Source: Haloarcula sebkhae
Lineage (GTDB): Archaea; Halobacteriota; Halobacteria; Halobacteriales; Haloarculaceae
DNA length: 64,000 nucleotides
Direction: 5' to 3'
Assembly: GCF_014647415.1 (NCBI RefSeq)
Contig: NZ_BMPD01000008.1
Coordinates: forward strand, 62,001 to 126,000
In this document: piece after piece, positions 24,023-33,489 of the stretch
Layout of the letters: the number at the start of each line of letters is the position of its first letter
How positions within the stretch are numbered: position 1 is the stretch's first letter
Notes under the pieces: generated by a model
Database searches by the model: none
Seen by the model: only the letters and a program-made list of their open reading frames with translations
Told to the model about the DNA's origin: nothing
Made by a program: the position numbers and the translations under genes

Positions 24023-26857
24023 TCAACCCCAGAACGACTGCGTCCGTGCGTACTCCCGTTCCTGCCGGAGGATGTCTCGGTAGAACTCGTCTTCATCCTC
24101 CCGCAGGCGGTTGATGATGCGAGCGGCATTGTGCGGCCCGACACCGCGAGCCGCCAGCGCGACTACTGCTCGCTTCCCGTGGCTCTGGACCAGCGAGGCC
24201 GAGCGGTAGGCCCGTTCGGTCATCTTCTCCTGTTCGTCGTCCTTGTCGTCGGTCCGGACGGCCGAGACGACCTCCTCGGCCCAGGGATTCAGCGCGGCGA
24301 TGCGAGTAGACCCACACTGTGGACACGACGGCTGGTCGCGCACGCGCTTGACCTGCTGTTTTCGGTCCCACTCTTTGCAGTGTAAGCACATGAGGATGAC
24401 ACGGTCACTCTGGATGCGCTCCTTGACGGTCTTGATGACGCTCGCGTCGGCGTTTTCGGGCGAGAGGAGTTCCCGCCCGGAGGAGGTCCCGCCAGTCCCG
24501 ATGGGTGTGTGCTCCCCCACTGTTTCGAGTGCCACGTCCCCGCTCTGAATGTCTCGGAGGAGGTCGGCCGTTGCCGCAATGGCGAGGTCCTCGTGGCGCA
24601 CCTCGCGCAGGGCTTCGTCGTACATCGGCGTGTCTTCGAGGGCGGCGAGCAGGCGGTCACGGCCGAAGTCCGTCGATCCGCGACCGCGCCAGCGCTTGAG
24701 TGACCCGAACTTTGTCGCCACCTGTGCCAGTTTGAACTTCAGCGCGTCAGCGTTTTTCAAGCTGAGTTCGATCAGCGCCGGGAGGTGGTCGGGGTCGGTG
24801 TCTTCAATGACATCAATGACGTCGCCGGCGGTGATTCGCCGCGGGACCTCCAGTGTAATCCGGTAGGGGTCAACATCCATGGCGACTGATTCGCCCGCTC
24901 GCTGGCCGAGCAGTGCCGAGAGGACCCGGCCCAGCGTCTCGTTGATTTTGTGGCCGTAGCAGGCGTTGACGATGACCTCCCGGCCGTGGAACTCCACCAG
25001 AATGGTGGTATCATCCGGAATCGGCCCTTCGTGTTTTTCGACCTGTGAGAGGCCATCGGCGACGGTCTCCGGGCCGGCGGCGTAGCGCGTCGCCACGTCC
25101 CTGGCGACGGCATCGGTGTTGGCCCCCTCCTGTAGCTGCCGGCCAGCCACACGGCGGAGTTCGCCGACCTCGGCGGCGACGGCCCTTGGAACCGGAATCT
25201 CCTGCCCGACCCACGAAGGCACCTCCCCGGCGGGGTCTTCGATGGGTGAGACGGTGACGACTTCCTCTTCCTCGTCGATGTTCGTGATGCGCCACATCTC
25301 CCCGCGCTGGACGAACACCTCGCCGGGCGTGGCGAAGTTGACGACGAACTTCTCATCGAGGGTCCCGACCTGCTGGCCCGAGGCCACGTCCTCCACGTCG
25401 TAGGTGGCCTCGTCGGGAATCATCGAGAGGTTCTGATAGAAGTACTGCCAGGTGCCGCGGCGCTTCTCCAGGGTGTCCCGGTCCTCGTCGAGCCAGATGA
25501 CGTTGTTCGCCGCGAGTTCCTCGATGACCTGCTTGAACTGTGCTTCATCTAGGTCCCGGAACGGGTACGCGCGGGTCAGTATCTCGAAAGCCCGCAGCGC
25601 CCGTACCTCGCCGGTATCCATCACAAGCCCGGCGATCTGGTTGGCAACGGTGTCGAGGCTGCCGTCGTGGATTTCCGCCGGTTCGACATCGCCGGCCTCG
25701 GCCTGTCTCGCAATCGCCAGCGCCTCCAATGTGTCGTCGGTGTCGGTGGTGACAACCGTGCCCGAGGAAACGAGGTCCCGGCGGTGGCCGGCACGGCCGA
25801 CCCGCTGGACGAGGCGGGACACCTGCCTGGGGCTGCCGTACTGGACGACGTGGTCGACGTGGCCCACGTCGATACCCAACTCCATCGACGAGGTACACAG
25901 CAAGGCGTCGAGGTCACCGGCCTTGAAGCGGTCCTCCACGTCGATGCGGGCCTCCTTCGACAGCGAGCCGTGGTGGACACCGAGGTCGGTCCCGAGTTCC
26001 TTGAACCGCGAGCCAAGCGCTTCGGCAGTTTGTCGGGTGTTGACAAACAGCAGGACGGATTCGTGTTCGTCGATGAGGTCTGCAATGTACCGGACGTGGC
26101 TGGCTGTCCCAGCGTCGGTGACGAGCGTACTCGACAGTTTCTCGTCGCGGTCGGTGATCTGAGGCCGAACCACCTCGATGTCCAGCCGACTGCCGATGTC
26201 CACTTCGACGATGGCGCACGTCCGGCCGCCGGTGAGAAACCGACCGACCTCGTGTGGGTCGCCGACGGTCGCCGAGAGTCCGATTCGCTGGAACCGGCCG
26301 GACAGTTCCCGGAGGCGTTCCAGCCCGACGGTCAACTGCGCGCCCCGCTTGGCCGCGGCGAGTTCGTGGACCTCGTCGATGACGATATGCTCGACATCTT
26401 CCAGCGCTGTCCGGAGCTTCGACCCGGTGAGCATCGCCTGTAGCGTTTCGGGTGTGGTCACGAGTACGTCCGGCGGATCGTTGGCCTGCTTCTGGCGCTG
26501 GTAGTCCGTCGTATCGCCGTGGCGAACATCCACTTCGAGGCCGAGCGTCTCGCCCCACCAGTCGAGACGCTGGCGCATATCCCGGTTCAGCGCCCGGAGC
26601 GGCGTGATGTACAGCGCGCCGATGCCAAAACGGTCCTCAGACTCGGCCAATGCATCGAAAACCGGCAACATCGCTGTCTCGGTTTTTCCGGTTCCGGTCG
26701 GGGCAACCACCAGTGCGTCCCGCCCGGCAGCCAGGGTCGGAATCGCCTTTCGTTGTGGGTCGGTCGGCGTCGTGAAGCCGCGCTCTGAGAGCGCACTGCG
26801 GACGGCCGGCCCGAGCGCAGTGAAGGCGTCATCGCCGCGAGCGACCCCGTCAGTCAT
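24023..26857 (-). CDS. Lhr-like ATP-dependent helicase
   Basis: The 944-residue protein is a superfamily 2 helicase of the Lhr type: Walker A APTGTGKTE (52-60), a DEVHELAA Walker B/motif II, SATVGDP motif III, a second RecA domain with LLCTSSMELGIDVG and QRVGRAGHRR (motif VI), then a winged-helix/Lhr-core C-terminus of about 500 residues. A late zinc-ribbon-like CLHCKEWDRKQQ ... CPQCG occurs near residue 850. These enzymes unwind 3-prime-tailed DNA and RNA-DNA hybrids and act in repair. The length is typical. Confidence 0.92.
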   Translation of the reverse strand: MTDGVARGDDAFTALGPAVRSALSERGFTTPTDPQRKAIPTLAAGRDALVVAPTGTGKTETAMLPVFDALAESEDRFGIGALYITPLRALNRDMRQRLDWWGETLGLEVDVRHGDTTDYQRQKQANDPPDVLVTTPETLQAMLTGSKLRTALEDVEHIVIDEVHELAAAKRGAQLTVGLERLRELSGRFQRIGLSATVGDPHEVGRFLTGGRTCAIVEVDIGSRLDIEVVRPQITDRDEKLSSTLVTDAGTASHVRYIADLIDEHESVLLFVNTRQTAEALGSRFKELGTDLGVHHGSLSKEARIDVEDRFKAGDLDALLCTSSMELGIDVGHVDHVVQYGSPRQVSRLVQRVGRAGHRRDLVSSGTVVTTDTDDTLEALAIARQAEAGDVEPAEIHDGSLDTVANQIAGLVMDTGEVRALRAFEILTRAYPFRDLDEAQFKQVIEELAANNVIWLDEDRDTLEKRRGTWQYFYQNLSMIPDEATYDVEDVASGQQVGTLDEKFVVNFATPGEVFVQRGEMWRITNIDEEEEVVTVSPIEDPAGEVPSWVGQEIPVPRAVAAEVGELRRVAGRQLQEGANTDAVARDVATRYAAGPETVADGLSQVEKHEGPIPDDTTILVEFHGREVIVNACYGHKINETLGRVLSALLGQRAGESVAMDVDPYRITLEVPRRITAGDVIDVIEDTDPDHLPALIELSLKNADALKFKLAQVATKFGSLKRWRGRGSTDFGRDRLLAALEDTPMYDEALREVRHEDLAIAATADLLRDIQSGDVALETVGEHTPIGTGGTSSGRELLSPENADASVIKTVKERIQSDRVILMCLHCKEWDRKQQVKRVRDQPSCPQCGSTRIAALNPWAEEVVSAVRTDDKDDEQEKMTERAYRSASLVQSHGKRAVVALAARGVGPHNAARIINRLREDEDEFYRDILRQEREYARTQSFWG

Positions 26858-26996
26858 CGCCCCTCTCTAGCGACTACACCGGGTTAAACACGTTGTGTCA
26901 CCCCCTCTCGTACGCCGTCGGTAACCAGGGCACTGCGGGCGTTGCGGGGGAGCGACGGGTACAGCCTTATGTCGTTGCCCGGAGACATGTGAGAGT

Positions 26997-27038
26997 ATGA
27001 CGAACTCGTATGGCCTTTCGGCTGGTGATGGCCTGTGA
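26997..27038 (+). other. 13-codon mini-ORF overlapping the FBPase start
   Basis: ATG at 26997 opens a 13-codon frame ([13 protein letters not shown]) whose TGA overlaps the GTG start of the fructose-bisphosphatase gene as GTGA. An arrangement like this could couple translation of the downstream gene to the mini-ORF. It is too short to judge by composition. Confidence 0.3.
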
Positions 27039-27883
27039 ACACGCTCGACGAGATCGAACGAGCGGTGAAGGATACGGCGCATTACGTCAGCGGGAACCTG
27101 GCGAACTACGCTAACAGGTCGGCCGGCGAGAACCCCAGCGGGGAGCAACAGGTCGGTGGCGACGTGTGGGCCGACGACCTGTTTTTCGACGCACTCGCGT
27201 ACATCGATGGTATCGGCGCGTACGCGAGCGAGGAGCGCAGCGACGTGGTCGACTGCGGTGAGGGCTACAGCATCGCCATCGACCCGCTCGATGGCTCCTC
27301 GAACCTCGCCTCGAACAACTCCGTGGGGACGATAATCGGGGTCTACGACGCCGAACTCCCCGCGGCAGGCCGGGAAATGGTCGCCTCATTAATGGTGCTG
27401 TACGGCCCGTACACGACGCTGACCATCGCCCGGTCCGACCGCGATGTCGTCCAAGAGCACCTCCTCCGGGACGGACATAGCGAGCGCTGGGGCCAGTTCG
27501 AACTGCCGGCGGAGGCCACAGTCGTCGGCCTCGCAGGCAAGACCGGCGAGCGCACCGATGAGTTCAACGACATCGCGCAGTCCTTCGAGCGGGACCTGAA
27601 GCTCCGCTACGGTGGGGCGACTGTCGCCGATCTGGCGCAGGTGCTCGAGTACGGCGGGCTGTTCGGGTATCCGGCGACGACGGGGTATCCAAACGGGAAG
27701 CTCCGGGTCCACTTCGAATCAGCGCCGCTTGCGTACCTCGTTGAGGCAGCCGGCGGGGCCTCCAGCGACGGCTCGCAGTCCTTACTCGACGTTGAACCGG
27801 ACGGCATCCACGACCGGACACCGACGTTCCTCGGTAACGCTGAACTGGTCGATGAACTCGAAGCGACGCTTTCAGAAGGATAA
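27035..27883 (+). CDS. fbp: class I fructose-1,6-bisphosphatase
   Basis: The 282-residue protein contains the metal and phosphate site of the FBPase/inositol monophosphatase superfamily: an acidic EERSD segment near residue 68, then [17 protein letters not shown] (about 87-103), and later YVGxxVAD-like [12 protein letters not shown] and the C-terminal [12 protein letters not shown]. It would hydrolyse fructose 1,6-bisphosphate in gluconeogenesis in the cytosol. The start must be this GTG or later, because an in-frame TGA lies at 27026. The upstream mini-ORF overlaps it by four bases. Confidence 0.88.
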   Translation: MNTLDEIERAVKDTAHYVSGNLANYANRSAGENPSGEQQVGGDVWADDLFFDALAYIDGIGAYASEERSDVVDCGEGYSIAIDPLDGSSNLASNNSVGTIIGVYDAELPAAGREMVASLMVLYGPYTTLTIARSDRDVVQEHLLRDGHSERWGQFELPAEATVVGLAGKTGERTDEFNDIAQSFERDLKLRYGGATVADLAQVLEYGGLFGYPATTGYPNGKLRVHFESAPLAYLVEAAGGASSDGSQSLLDVEPDGIHDRTPTFLGNAELVDELEATLSEG

Positions 27884-27902
27884 ACGGGTACAGTCGGCCG
27901 GC

Positions 27903-28652
27903 TCAGACCTGCTGATAGGCCCCTAACCGCGTGCCATCGAGCAGGAACGCCTCGGCATCCGCCATTCCCTCGGGCAGGAACGGTGCGAGGAATTCCTGCC
28001 CGTCGACGTTGACCCACGTCCCCCCGGAGCGGTCATTGAATGCCGGAAAGACGACGATATCCGGTACGTTCTCGATTGGTTGGTCGAACTGTTCTGAAAA
28101 GGGCTCGCTCACCAGCGAGCCGCGGAGCCAGGCCCGCTCCTTCTGGGCCCCGCCAACGCTGTCCTCTAGCCGGACGACCGGGTGCTCGTGGCCGACACAG
28201 AGAACGTCTGCTTCGAGCACGTCCGGCGCAGGCCACGTGTGGCCGTGAGCGAACCCGACCGAACCGATACGGGTTCCGTGTCCCGGTGTTACCTCAATCT
28301 CAGTATCGAGGTCGGATAGAACCGGCTCCAGCCCGCCGTCGTGGTTCCCTTTCACCAGCGTCACGGGCACGTCGACAGCCTCAAACAGCGTATCGAGTTC
28401 CGTGCGCTCGTCCGCGAACGGGTCGCCGATAGCGTGGCCCAGATCGCCGACGACCACCAGCCGGTCGGCACGGGCTCGGTCGAGACACGTTAGCAACCGT
28501 TCCCGGCGGGCCTCGGCGGCCGACTGAAGTTCGACCCCGTCGTATCTGAGCCCTGCCTCGATGCCGGCGTGGTAGTCTGCGACCGCCAGCAGTCGCTCCC
28601 CGTCAGTATCGACTGTGGCCGCCGGAACGCCGGGAAGCGGTTCGACACGCAT
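27903..28652 (-). CDS. rpe: calcineurin-like phosphoesterase of the RPA operon (Rpe-like)
   Basis: The 249-residue protein has metallophosphoesterase motifs: VADYHAG, VVGDLGHA, KGNHDGG, GHTW and VGHEHPV, giving a two-metal site. It follows the RPA and RPA-associated genes on the same strand after an 85-base gap, the same order as the Haloferax volcanii rpa1-rpap1-rpe operon, where this phosphoesterase is linked with the single-strand DNA-binding protein. Its substrate is unknown. The start at 28652 (MRVEPLPG) is chosen because upstream codons do not fit the family. Confidence 0.85.
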   Translation of the reverse strand: MRVEPLPGVPAATVDTDGERLLAVADYHAGIEAGLRYDGVELQSAAEARRERLLTCLDRARADRLVVVGDLGHAIGDPFADERTELDTLFEAVDVPVTLVKGNHDGGLEPVLSDLDTEIEVTPGHGTRIGSVGFAHGHTWPAPDVLEADVLCVGHEHPVVRLEDSVGGAQKERAWLRGSLVSEPFSEQFDQPIENVPDIVVFPAFNDRSGGTWVNVDGQEFLAPFLPEGMADAEAFLLDGTRLGAYQQV

Positions 28653-28737
28653 TGCCCCTGTGTTGGCCGTCCGGCGAGAAAAGCACCGCGGCTCAGTTCC
28701 AGATCGCTCCCGGAACCGGCTGTGAGTCGTCGTTCGC

Positions 28738-30441
28738 TTATATCGGTTTGAGCTTGCCGTCGTCGGGTTCGTAACACCGACCACCCATCAGGGCGTCCTG
28801 AATGGCGTCGTCCACCGCGTCGGCGTCGGCCCCGTAGCGGTCGACGACCGCCGCCAGCAGTTCTTCGCGGTCGGCCCCGTTGCCGTCGTCGAGTTCGTCC
28901 ATGACCTCCATCGCGGCGTCTTCGAGATCCACGTCCTCGGCAGGCTCCGTGTCGCCGTCGTCTACTTGGTCGCTTTCGGAGGTGGGTTCTGAGGCTGTTT
29001 CGGTCTCGGACCCGATTGTTTCGGGTTCGGACGTGGGCGCTGTGTCCGCCTCTTCTTCCGGTTGGGGTTCTGGCTCCGGAATCGACTCTGTCGTGGAGGC
29101 GGGCTCCGTCTCTGGCTCGCTGTCTACCGACGTGCCCGCGTCCGCCTCGGTGGACATCTCCTCGTCAGGGTCCGGCGTCTCGATACCGGCCTCGCCGGGC
29201 TCGTCGACCTCCGTACCAGTCTGGAAATCGGTGCCGTACTCCTGTTCGATCTCCTCGCGCTCGTCCTCGTCCAGTTCAAACTCCGGATCGAACTCGCCGA
29301 GGTCCTCGTCCCCGTCTGCCGTCGCTGCGTCGCTGTCCGGGGCCGTCGACGTGGCCGGTTCTGGCTCGTCGGCAGTGCCGTCAGTGTCGGTTTCGGTCGT
29401 TTCGGCACCCGCCACGCCGTCGGTCCCAGACGACGGCTCCGGTTCGCTCACGGACGTGGCTGTGGGCGACGGTTCGGGCTCACTATCGACGGGCTCGGGT
29501 TCTGTAGCCGACGCTAAGCTCTCCGAAACGTCTGCCGTCTCGTCGGTGGCAGCGTCCTCCGTTGCCGTGTCGCTCCCGGTCGTCTCAGCCACCGGCTCGT
29601 CAGCTGCCGTTCCCGTCTCCGGCTTGCTGGCTCCTGACTCCGGTTCGTCAGCTGTCGTGTCTGTGCCTGCCTCGTCCGCTGTCGTCTCCGGCGTGGAATC
29701 AGTATCGAGGTTGAGGGAGGCAAGCAGCGGAATCGGGTCGTCGGTCCCGTCGTCCGGTGACAGCGACAGCCCTTCCGCTTCGTCCGTGTCACCAGCGACG
29801 ACCCGAGCGGCGTCGAGCGCCGTTGTTCGGAGCGCGTCGAGGTAGTCGCCGGTTGTGCTGTAGTGGTCCAGCGCGAGCGCGATGCCGGCCGCGGCGCTCT
29901 CGTCGACGCCTTGGTCGACCAGCGCCTGGCGGAGGTCGTCACCGGCCAGACCGGTCTGTTTCGCGCTGGCTATCTGGCCGACCCGCGAGACGGTTTGCTC
30001 GGTGGCCTGGACGACCCAGCGGTCGCGCGTGTCCGCGTCGACTTCGCTGATACTCTCGGGTCGAACCGAGGTGAACACCCGATCGCTGTCGTCGGGCTGG
30101 AAGGTGCGGGCCTTGCCCGTGACGGCGACGAACATCGGTGGGTCGGCGGCTTCGAGGAATGCCAGTTCGTCGGGCTGGTACTGGCCGGCGTAGATGACGA
30201 ACGGGCCGGTCGGGTCAACGACGCGAGCACGCAACACGTCGTCGTTGACCTGTTCGAGTTCAGTGAGAACGCCGACGAGGAACAGGCGGTTGACCCGCGC
30301 GCCGGTCGGCGTAACGACGTAGTTCGGCGCGCGCTCCTCGTCGGATTCGGAGTACGAGAAGTCGGCATCGTCGAACTCTGCGGCGAACAGCCGATGTGCG
30401 ACCTCTCGGCGACCGGGGCCGCTATCTCCGGATTCGCTCAT
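28738..30441 (-). CDS. rpap1: RPA-associated protein (COG3390 type)
   Basis: The 567-residue protein has a conserved N-terminal region (about 1-215) with an OB-fold-like segment (ELEQVNDDVLRARVVDPTGPFVIYAG, typical of the family) and a helical part. Then comes a very long, low-complexity acidic linker (about 220-480) rich in Glu, Thr, Pro and Ser with loose SEPEP-type repeats, and a short conserved C-terminal domain (DREELLAAVVDRYGADADAVDDAIQDALMGG). It overlaps the RPA gene by four bases. In Haloferax such proteins bind their cognate RPA specifically; the linker may reach other replication or repair proteins. Confidence 0.85.
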   Translation of the reverse strand: MSESGDSGPGRREVAHRLFAAEFDDADFSYSESDEERAPNYVVTPTGARVNRLFLVGVLTELEQVNDDVLRARVVDPTGPFVIYAGQYQPDELAFLEAADPPMFVAVTGKARTFQPDDSDRVFTSVRPESISEVDADTRDRWVVQATEQTVSRVGQIASAKQTGLAGDDLRQALVDQGVDESAAAGIALALDHYSTTGDYLDALRTTALDAARVVAGDTDEAEGLSLSPDDGTDDPIPLLASLNLDTDSTPETTADEAGTDTTADEPESGASKPETGTAADEPVAETTGSDTATEDAATDETADVSESLASATEPEPVDSEPEPSPTATSVSEPEPSSGTDGVAGAETTETDTDGTADEPEPATSTAPDSDAATADGDEDLGEFDPEFELDEDEREEIEQEYGTDFQTGTEVDEPGEAGIETPDPDEEMSTEADAGTSVDSEPETEPASTTESIPEPEPQPEEEADTAPTSEPETIGSETETASEPTSESDQVDDGDTEPAEDVDLEDAAMEVMDELDDGNGADREELLAAVVDRYGADADAVDDAIQDALMGGRCYEPDDGKLKPI

Positions 30442-31718
30442 ACGTCTGCCTCCTGCAGAAGGGTCTGTGCACGCGTCGCCGGGTCGTCTTCGGCCTCGAC
30501 GAAGGTCGAGGCAGTGAGGTTCGCGCCGTACTCGTCGACCGACAGCGACCCGCGGACGACGTACTCGCGGCCCACAATACTGTCGCTGATTCGGTCGGCG
30601 ACCACCTCTTTATCCATCGCGTCGCGGGCGTGCTCGCGGGCGTCGTCGAGGTCGCCGCCGTACACGCGGGCGGTGAGTTCGTCGTCGAGTACTGCGGTGA
30701 CGGTGTCGGTCCCGTCGTCGAGGATGGCCTTCGTCCGCAGGTCGTCCTCGCCGTCGACTGCGCCGTGGGAGCGACACTGGCCGTTCTGGATGACGCGGCC
30801 ACACTCCGGGCAGCGCTCGATGAGACCGGAGCCGTCCCGCACTTCGATGACGTTACCGGCCAGCTCAACGTCGAACAGGCCGCCGCTGTCGACGGCCTCA
30901 CGGATTGACAGCCGTGGCGCGTCTTCGGTAACATCGACCGTGCGGTCCAGCGCGGTCACCGTCGAGAACTCCGAGACGTTTACCGACGGCGCGCCGCGGA
31001 ACTCACGGACGAACGTCTCTTCTAGGCGGACGGACGCCCCTTCCTCGACTTCGTCGTGGGGCTCCCAGTCAGTGAACGGGAGCCGGCCGCTCTCGTCGCC
31101 AACGACGCCGCTGAGAATCGTCGTTTCGCCGTCGCGGCCGTCGATGACTTTCTGTTCGCATTCCAGCACCTGCACCTCGACAGTGATACCGCGGTCGCCC
31201 GGCGCGAGGTCCTGTAGCGTGGCGCGACCACCGACATCGTAGTCGATGTCGAGCGTCTCGTCGACGACCTCTGGGTCGGTGCTGTCGCCCAGATTGAGCT
31301 CCGGCTGGCCGTCCCACTCACGGACGCCGGCGTTGCCGAGCCGGACGGTCTGGCCGGGCTGAAGGTCGCCAGAGAAGCCGTCCCAGGCCGTGTAGGATAT
31401 CTTCCCCGTCTCGTCGGCGAGTTCGCCCTCGCGGATGACGTGCTGTTCCCCGTTGTACTGAATGGACCGTCGACCGGACGTGAGCACTACGGCGGTGACT
31501 GTCACGTTCGAGTCGTCGGTCGAAACCTCGTTGATGGCCTTGCTCGACGGCGTGCTGTCGCCGCTCGAACTGCCATCGCCGTACTTCCGTCTGAGGCTTT
31601 GCTTGGCCTCGTCCATCGGGACGGAGTAGTTCACGAGGTTTTCCAGGTCGCGTGTGACCTCCTCTTTGTCAACACCGAGGTCGGAGGCGAGCTCCTCGGC
31701 ATGGTCTTCGAGAGACAT
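30438..31718 (-). CDS. rpa1: replication protein A (single-stranded DNA-binding protein)
   Basis: The 426-residue protein has a short N-terminal helical domain (about 1-50), three OB folds (about 65-165, 170-265 and 275-330) and a zinc finger (CPECGRVIQNGQCRSHG) before a final domain. This matches the euryarchaeal RPA with several OB folds and a zinc finger that binds single-stranded DNA in replication and repair. It heads the operon with the RPA-associated protein and phosphoesterase. Which numbered paralogue it is cannot be fixed without alignment; the phosphoesterase suggests RPA1. Confidence 0.9.
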   Translation of the reverse strand: MSLEDHAEELASDLGVDKEEVTRDLENLVNYSVPMDEAKQSLRRKYGDGSSSGDSTPSSKAINEVSTDDSNVTVTAVVLTSGRRSIQYNGEQHVIREGELADETGKISYTAWDGFSGDLQPGQTVRLGNAGVREWDGQPELNLGDSTDPEVVDETLDIDYDVGGRATLQDLAPGDRGITVEVQVLECEQKVIDGRDGETTILSGVVGDESGRLPFTDWEPHDEVEEGASVRLEETFVREFRGAPSVNVSEFSTVTALDRTVDVTEDAPRLSIREAVDSGGLFDVELAGNVIEVRDGSGLIERCPECGRVIQNGQCRSHGAVDGEDDLRTKAILDDGTDTVTAVLDDELTARVYGGDLDDAREHARDAMDKEVVADRISDSIVGREYVVRGSLSVDEYGANLTASTFVEAEDDPATRAQTLLQEADV

Positions 31719-31839
31719 CGACTGATGATTCGACGGGAGTACTCAAAAGCGTTTTCGGCCAGCCATGTAGGATACAGCTGTCGATACCTGTTTGAAATCG
31801 CCCAAAATTCTTATTTATGATACTGTAATCTCTCAGAAT

Positions 31840-31959
31840 ATGCTCTCTGACCGAGTTAGTGCGTTTCAAGCGGCCGAAAGTTCCGCTACTGACCACGTCA
31901 AGCTAACCGGGCAGAAAGTTATCGACACTGATAGCAGGCGCGGGCATGGGGGAGACTGA
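31840..31959 (+). CDS. possible 39-residue leader or small protein
   Basis: An ATG at 31840, about 22-28 bases after the TATA-like TTATTTATGA (31811-31820), opens a 39-codon frame ending two bases before the next gene. The promoter distance suits a leaderless mRNA, so translation could start here. The product (MLSDRVSAFQ start) is not recognised, and the frame may instead be untranslated leader. Confidence 0.3.
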   Translation: MLSDRVSAFQAAESSATDHVKLTGQKVIDTDSRRGHGGD

Positions 31960-31961
31960 CA

Positions 31962-32420
31962 ATGGGCAGTATGTTCGGGTCGAAGCCGTCAGAGGCCCAC
32001 GTCATCTGGCGGAGCGGGCGCAACGACGACGGCAAAAAGAAGTTTGATTTCGAGTATCTGGAGCTGTGGGCCGCTCATTTCGGCGTCGACTTCGAGCAGT
32101 GGACCCGTGTCGACCACGACCGTGCGGACGAACCCCGAGAGCAGTTCGCCTGCGTGTTCCGCTGGTCGAAAAGCGGCGGGCAGGAACTCTCCGTCGGCGA
32201 CGAGGAGTGGACGATGGGGTCCCAGCGTAAGCCCCGCACGTTCCTCGAAATCGACGATGAAGGGATGGTCAGACTCCGGGGCTGGACCAGTGAAACAACG
32301 CTCGATGTCGAGGAGTTAGTACTGAAAAAGACGGTGCTGAAGCTGAAAACCGCCGACGGCACGGTAAAGAAACTCGATGTCCGGAAGCTCTCGAAGCGTC
32401 CCGAAACAACATCCTCCTGA
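31962..32420 (+). CDS. conserved haloarchaeal protein of unknown function
   Basis: The 152-residue cytosolic protein is rich in charged residues and Trp, with beta-strand pattern in the second half (TFLEIDDEGMVRLRGW, then VKKLDVRKL). I recognise no motif or family. Two starts are possible, 31962 and 31971 (MFGSKPSE). It is on the same strand as the riboflavin gene 44 bases downstream, which may be cotranscribed. Confidence 0.65.
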   Translation: MGSMFGSKPSEAHVIWRSGRNDDGKKKFDFEYLELWAAHFGVDFEQWTRVDHDRADEPREQFACVFRWSKSGGQELSVGDEEWTMGSQRKPRTFLEIDDEGMVRLRGWTSETTLDVEELVLKKTVLKLKTADGTVKKLDVRKLSKRPETTSS

Positions 32421-32464
32421 CTGTAACCCAAAAGCCGTTTGACGTGTCGCCAGCACGAACGAGT

Positions 32465-33124
32465 ATGCACGTCGTCGTCAACGCCGCCATGAGTGTCGAC
32501 GGGAAGCTCTCTTCTCGCCGCCGCGAACAGATCGCTATCTCCGGCCCGGACGACTTCGACCGCGTCGACCAGCTTCGAGCCGACAGCGACGCGGTGATGG
32601 TCGGCGTCGGGACGATTCTCGCCGACGATCCCTCACTGACTGTCGACGATGCCGATCGCCGCGCCGCCCGGGCTGACCGCGGTGACCCGGAAAACCCCGC
32701 ACGCGTCATCGCCGACTCCCGTATCCGCACGCCACCGGACGCCACAGTGCTTGACGGCCGCGCTCAGACCTACCTCCTCGTCAGCGAAGCCGCGCCGCCG
32801 GACTTCATCGAGGAGATGGAAGACGCCGGCGCGTACGTCATCGCTGCCGGCCAGGACCGGGTGGACCTGACGACGACGCTCGCGAAGCTGGAAGGTGACG
32901 GGATCGACCAGCTCATGGTCGAAGGCGGCGGTGAACTCATCTTCGGCTTGCTGGAGGAGGCGCTGGTCGACGAACTGTTCGTCTACATCGGGCCGAAGGT
33001 CATCGGCGGCCGGGACGCGCCGACGCTAGCCGACGGCGACGGCTTCATTGAGGACTTCCCGGAGCCGGAGCTGGCCGGCGTCGAGCGGGTCGACGACGGC
33101 GTAGTGCTTCACTGGCAGTTCTGA
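32465..33124 (+). CDS. 2,5-diamino-6-ribosylamino-pyrimidinone 5'-phosphate reductase
   Basis: The 219-residue protein matches the archaeal RibD C-terminal reductase family: the N-terminal NAAMSVDGKL signature, SGPDDFDRVDQLRADSDAVMVG (family pattern), GTILADDPSLTVDD, and the late MVEGGGELIFGLLE. It reduces the ribosyl group to ribityl with NADPH in the archaeal/fungal order of riboflavin synthesis. Length of about 220 is normal. The ATG at 32465 puts the strand MHVVVNAAMS at the N-terminus; seven extra upstream codons are unlikely. Confidence 0.9.
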   Translation: MHVVVNAAMSVDGKLSSRRREQIAISGPDDFDRVDQLRADSDAVMVGVGTILADDPSLTVDDADRRAARADRGDPENPARVIADSRIRTPPDATVLDGRAQTYLLVSEAAPPDFIEEMEDAGAYVIAAGQDRVDLTTTLAKLEGDGIDQLMVEGGGELIFGLLEEALVDELFVYIGPKVIGGRDAPTLADGDGFIEDFPEPELAGVERVDDGVVLHWQF

Positions 33125-33140
33125 GAACTGGCCGGCAGAA

Positions 33141-33428
33141 TTAGTGGTCGTGGCCGGTCAGCTCGGCGAAGGACTGTCCGAAGCGCTCCTCGAACAGTTC
33201 GCTGGTCTCCTCTTCGAGTGCGACGATCTGCTCATCCGGCTCGCCCTGTGCGTGGTGGACCGCGCTGTGAATCCGCTGGGTCATGCCGAACATCGCAATG
33301 TCGCCGACGACCTGTGGGTCCGTCTCGTCCGGCGATTCGCGAAGGATATCCACGAGTTCGCTCGGGACTGTGAGTTCGTCGGTCTCCTCGCCGTCGTCGA
33401 TAGTCAGCGTGACAGTGTCGGTTGCCAT
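33141..33428 (-). CDS. conserved small protein of unknown function
   Basis: The 95-residue acidic protein starts MATDTVTLTIDDGEETDELTV-like with a beta strand and loop, followed by helices containing RESPDETDPQVVGD and a Glu-rich segment ending SFAELTGHDH. It has haloarchaeal composition and lies between the convergent riboflavin gene and trxB. The start at 33428 is chosen over in-frame codons reaching to 33644, which run into trxB in another frame and are not acidic. Confidence 0.7.
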   Translation of the reverse strand: MATDTVTLTIDDGEETDELTVPSELVDILRESPDETDPQVVGDIAMFGMTQRIHSAVHHAQGEPDEQIVALEEETSELFEERFGQSFAELTGHDH

Positions 33429-33489
33429 GCCATCGATTCCGGGGGCTATCCTAAAGGGTCTGTGGATGTGGGCACGAAAAGCAGGGACG

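Noticed and set aside
28880-29845. 321-codon Ser/Val-rich plus-strand frame inside the RPA-associated gene
   Set aside because: It mirrors the acidic low-complexity linker of the minus-strand gene; composition is not that of a haloarchaeal protein.
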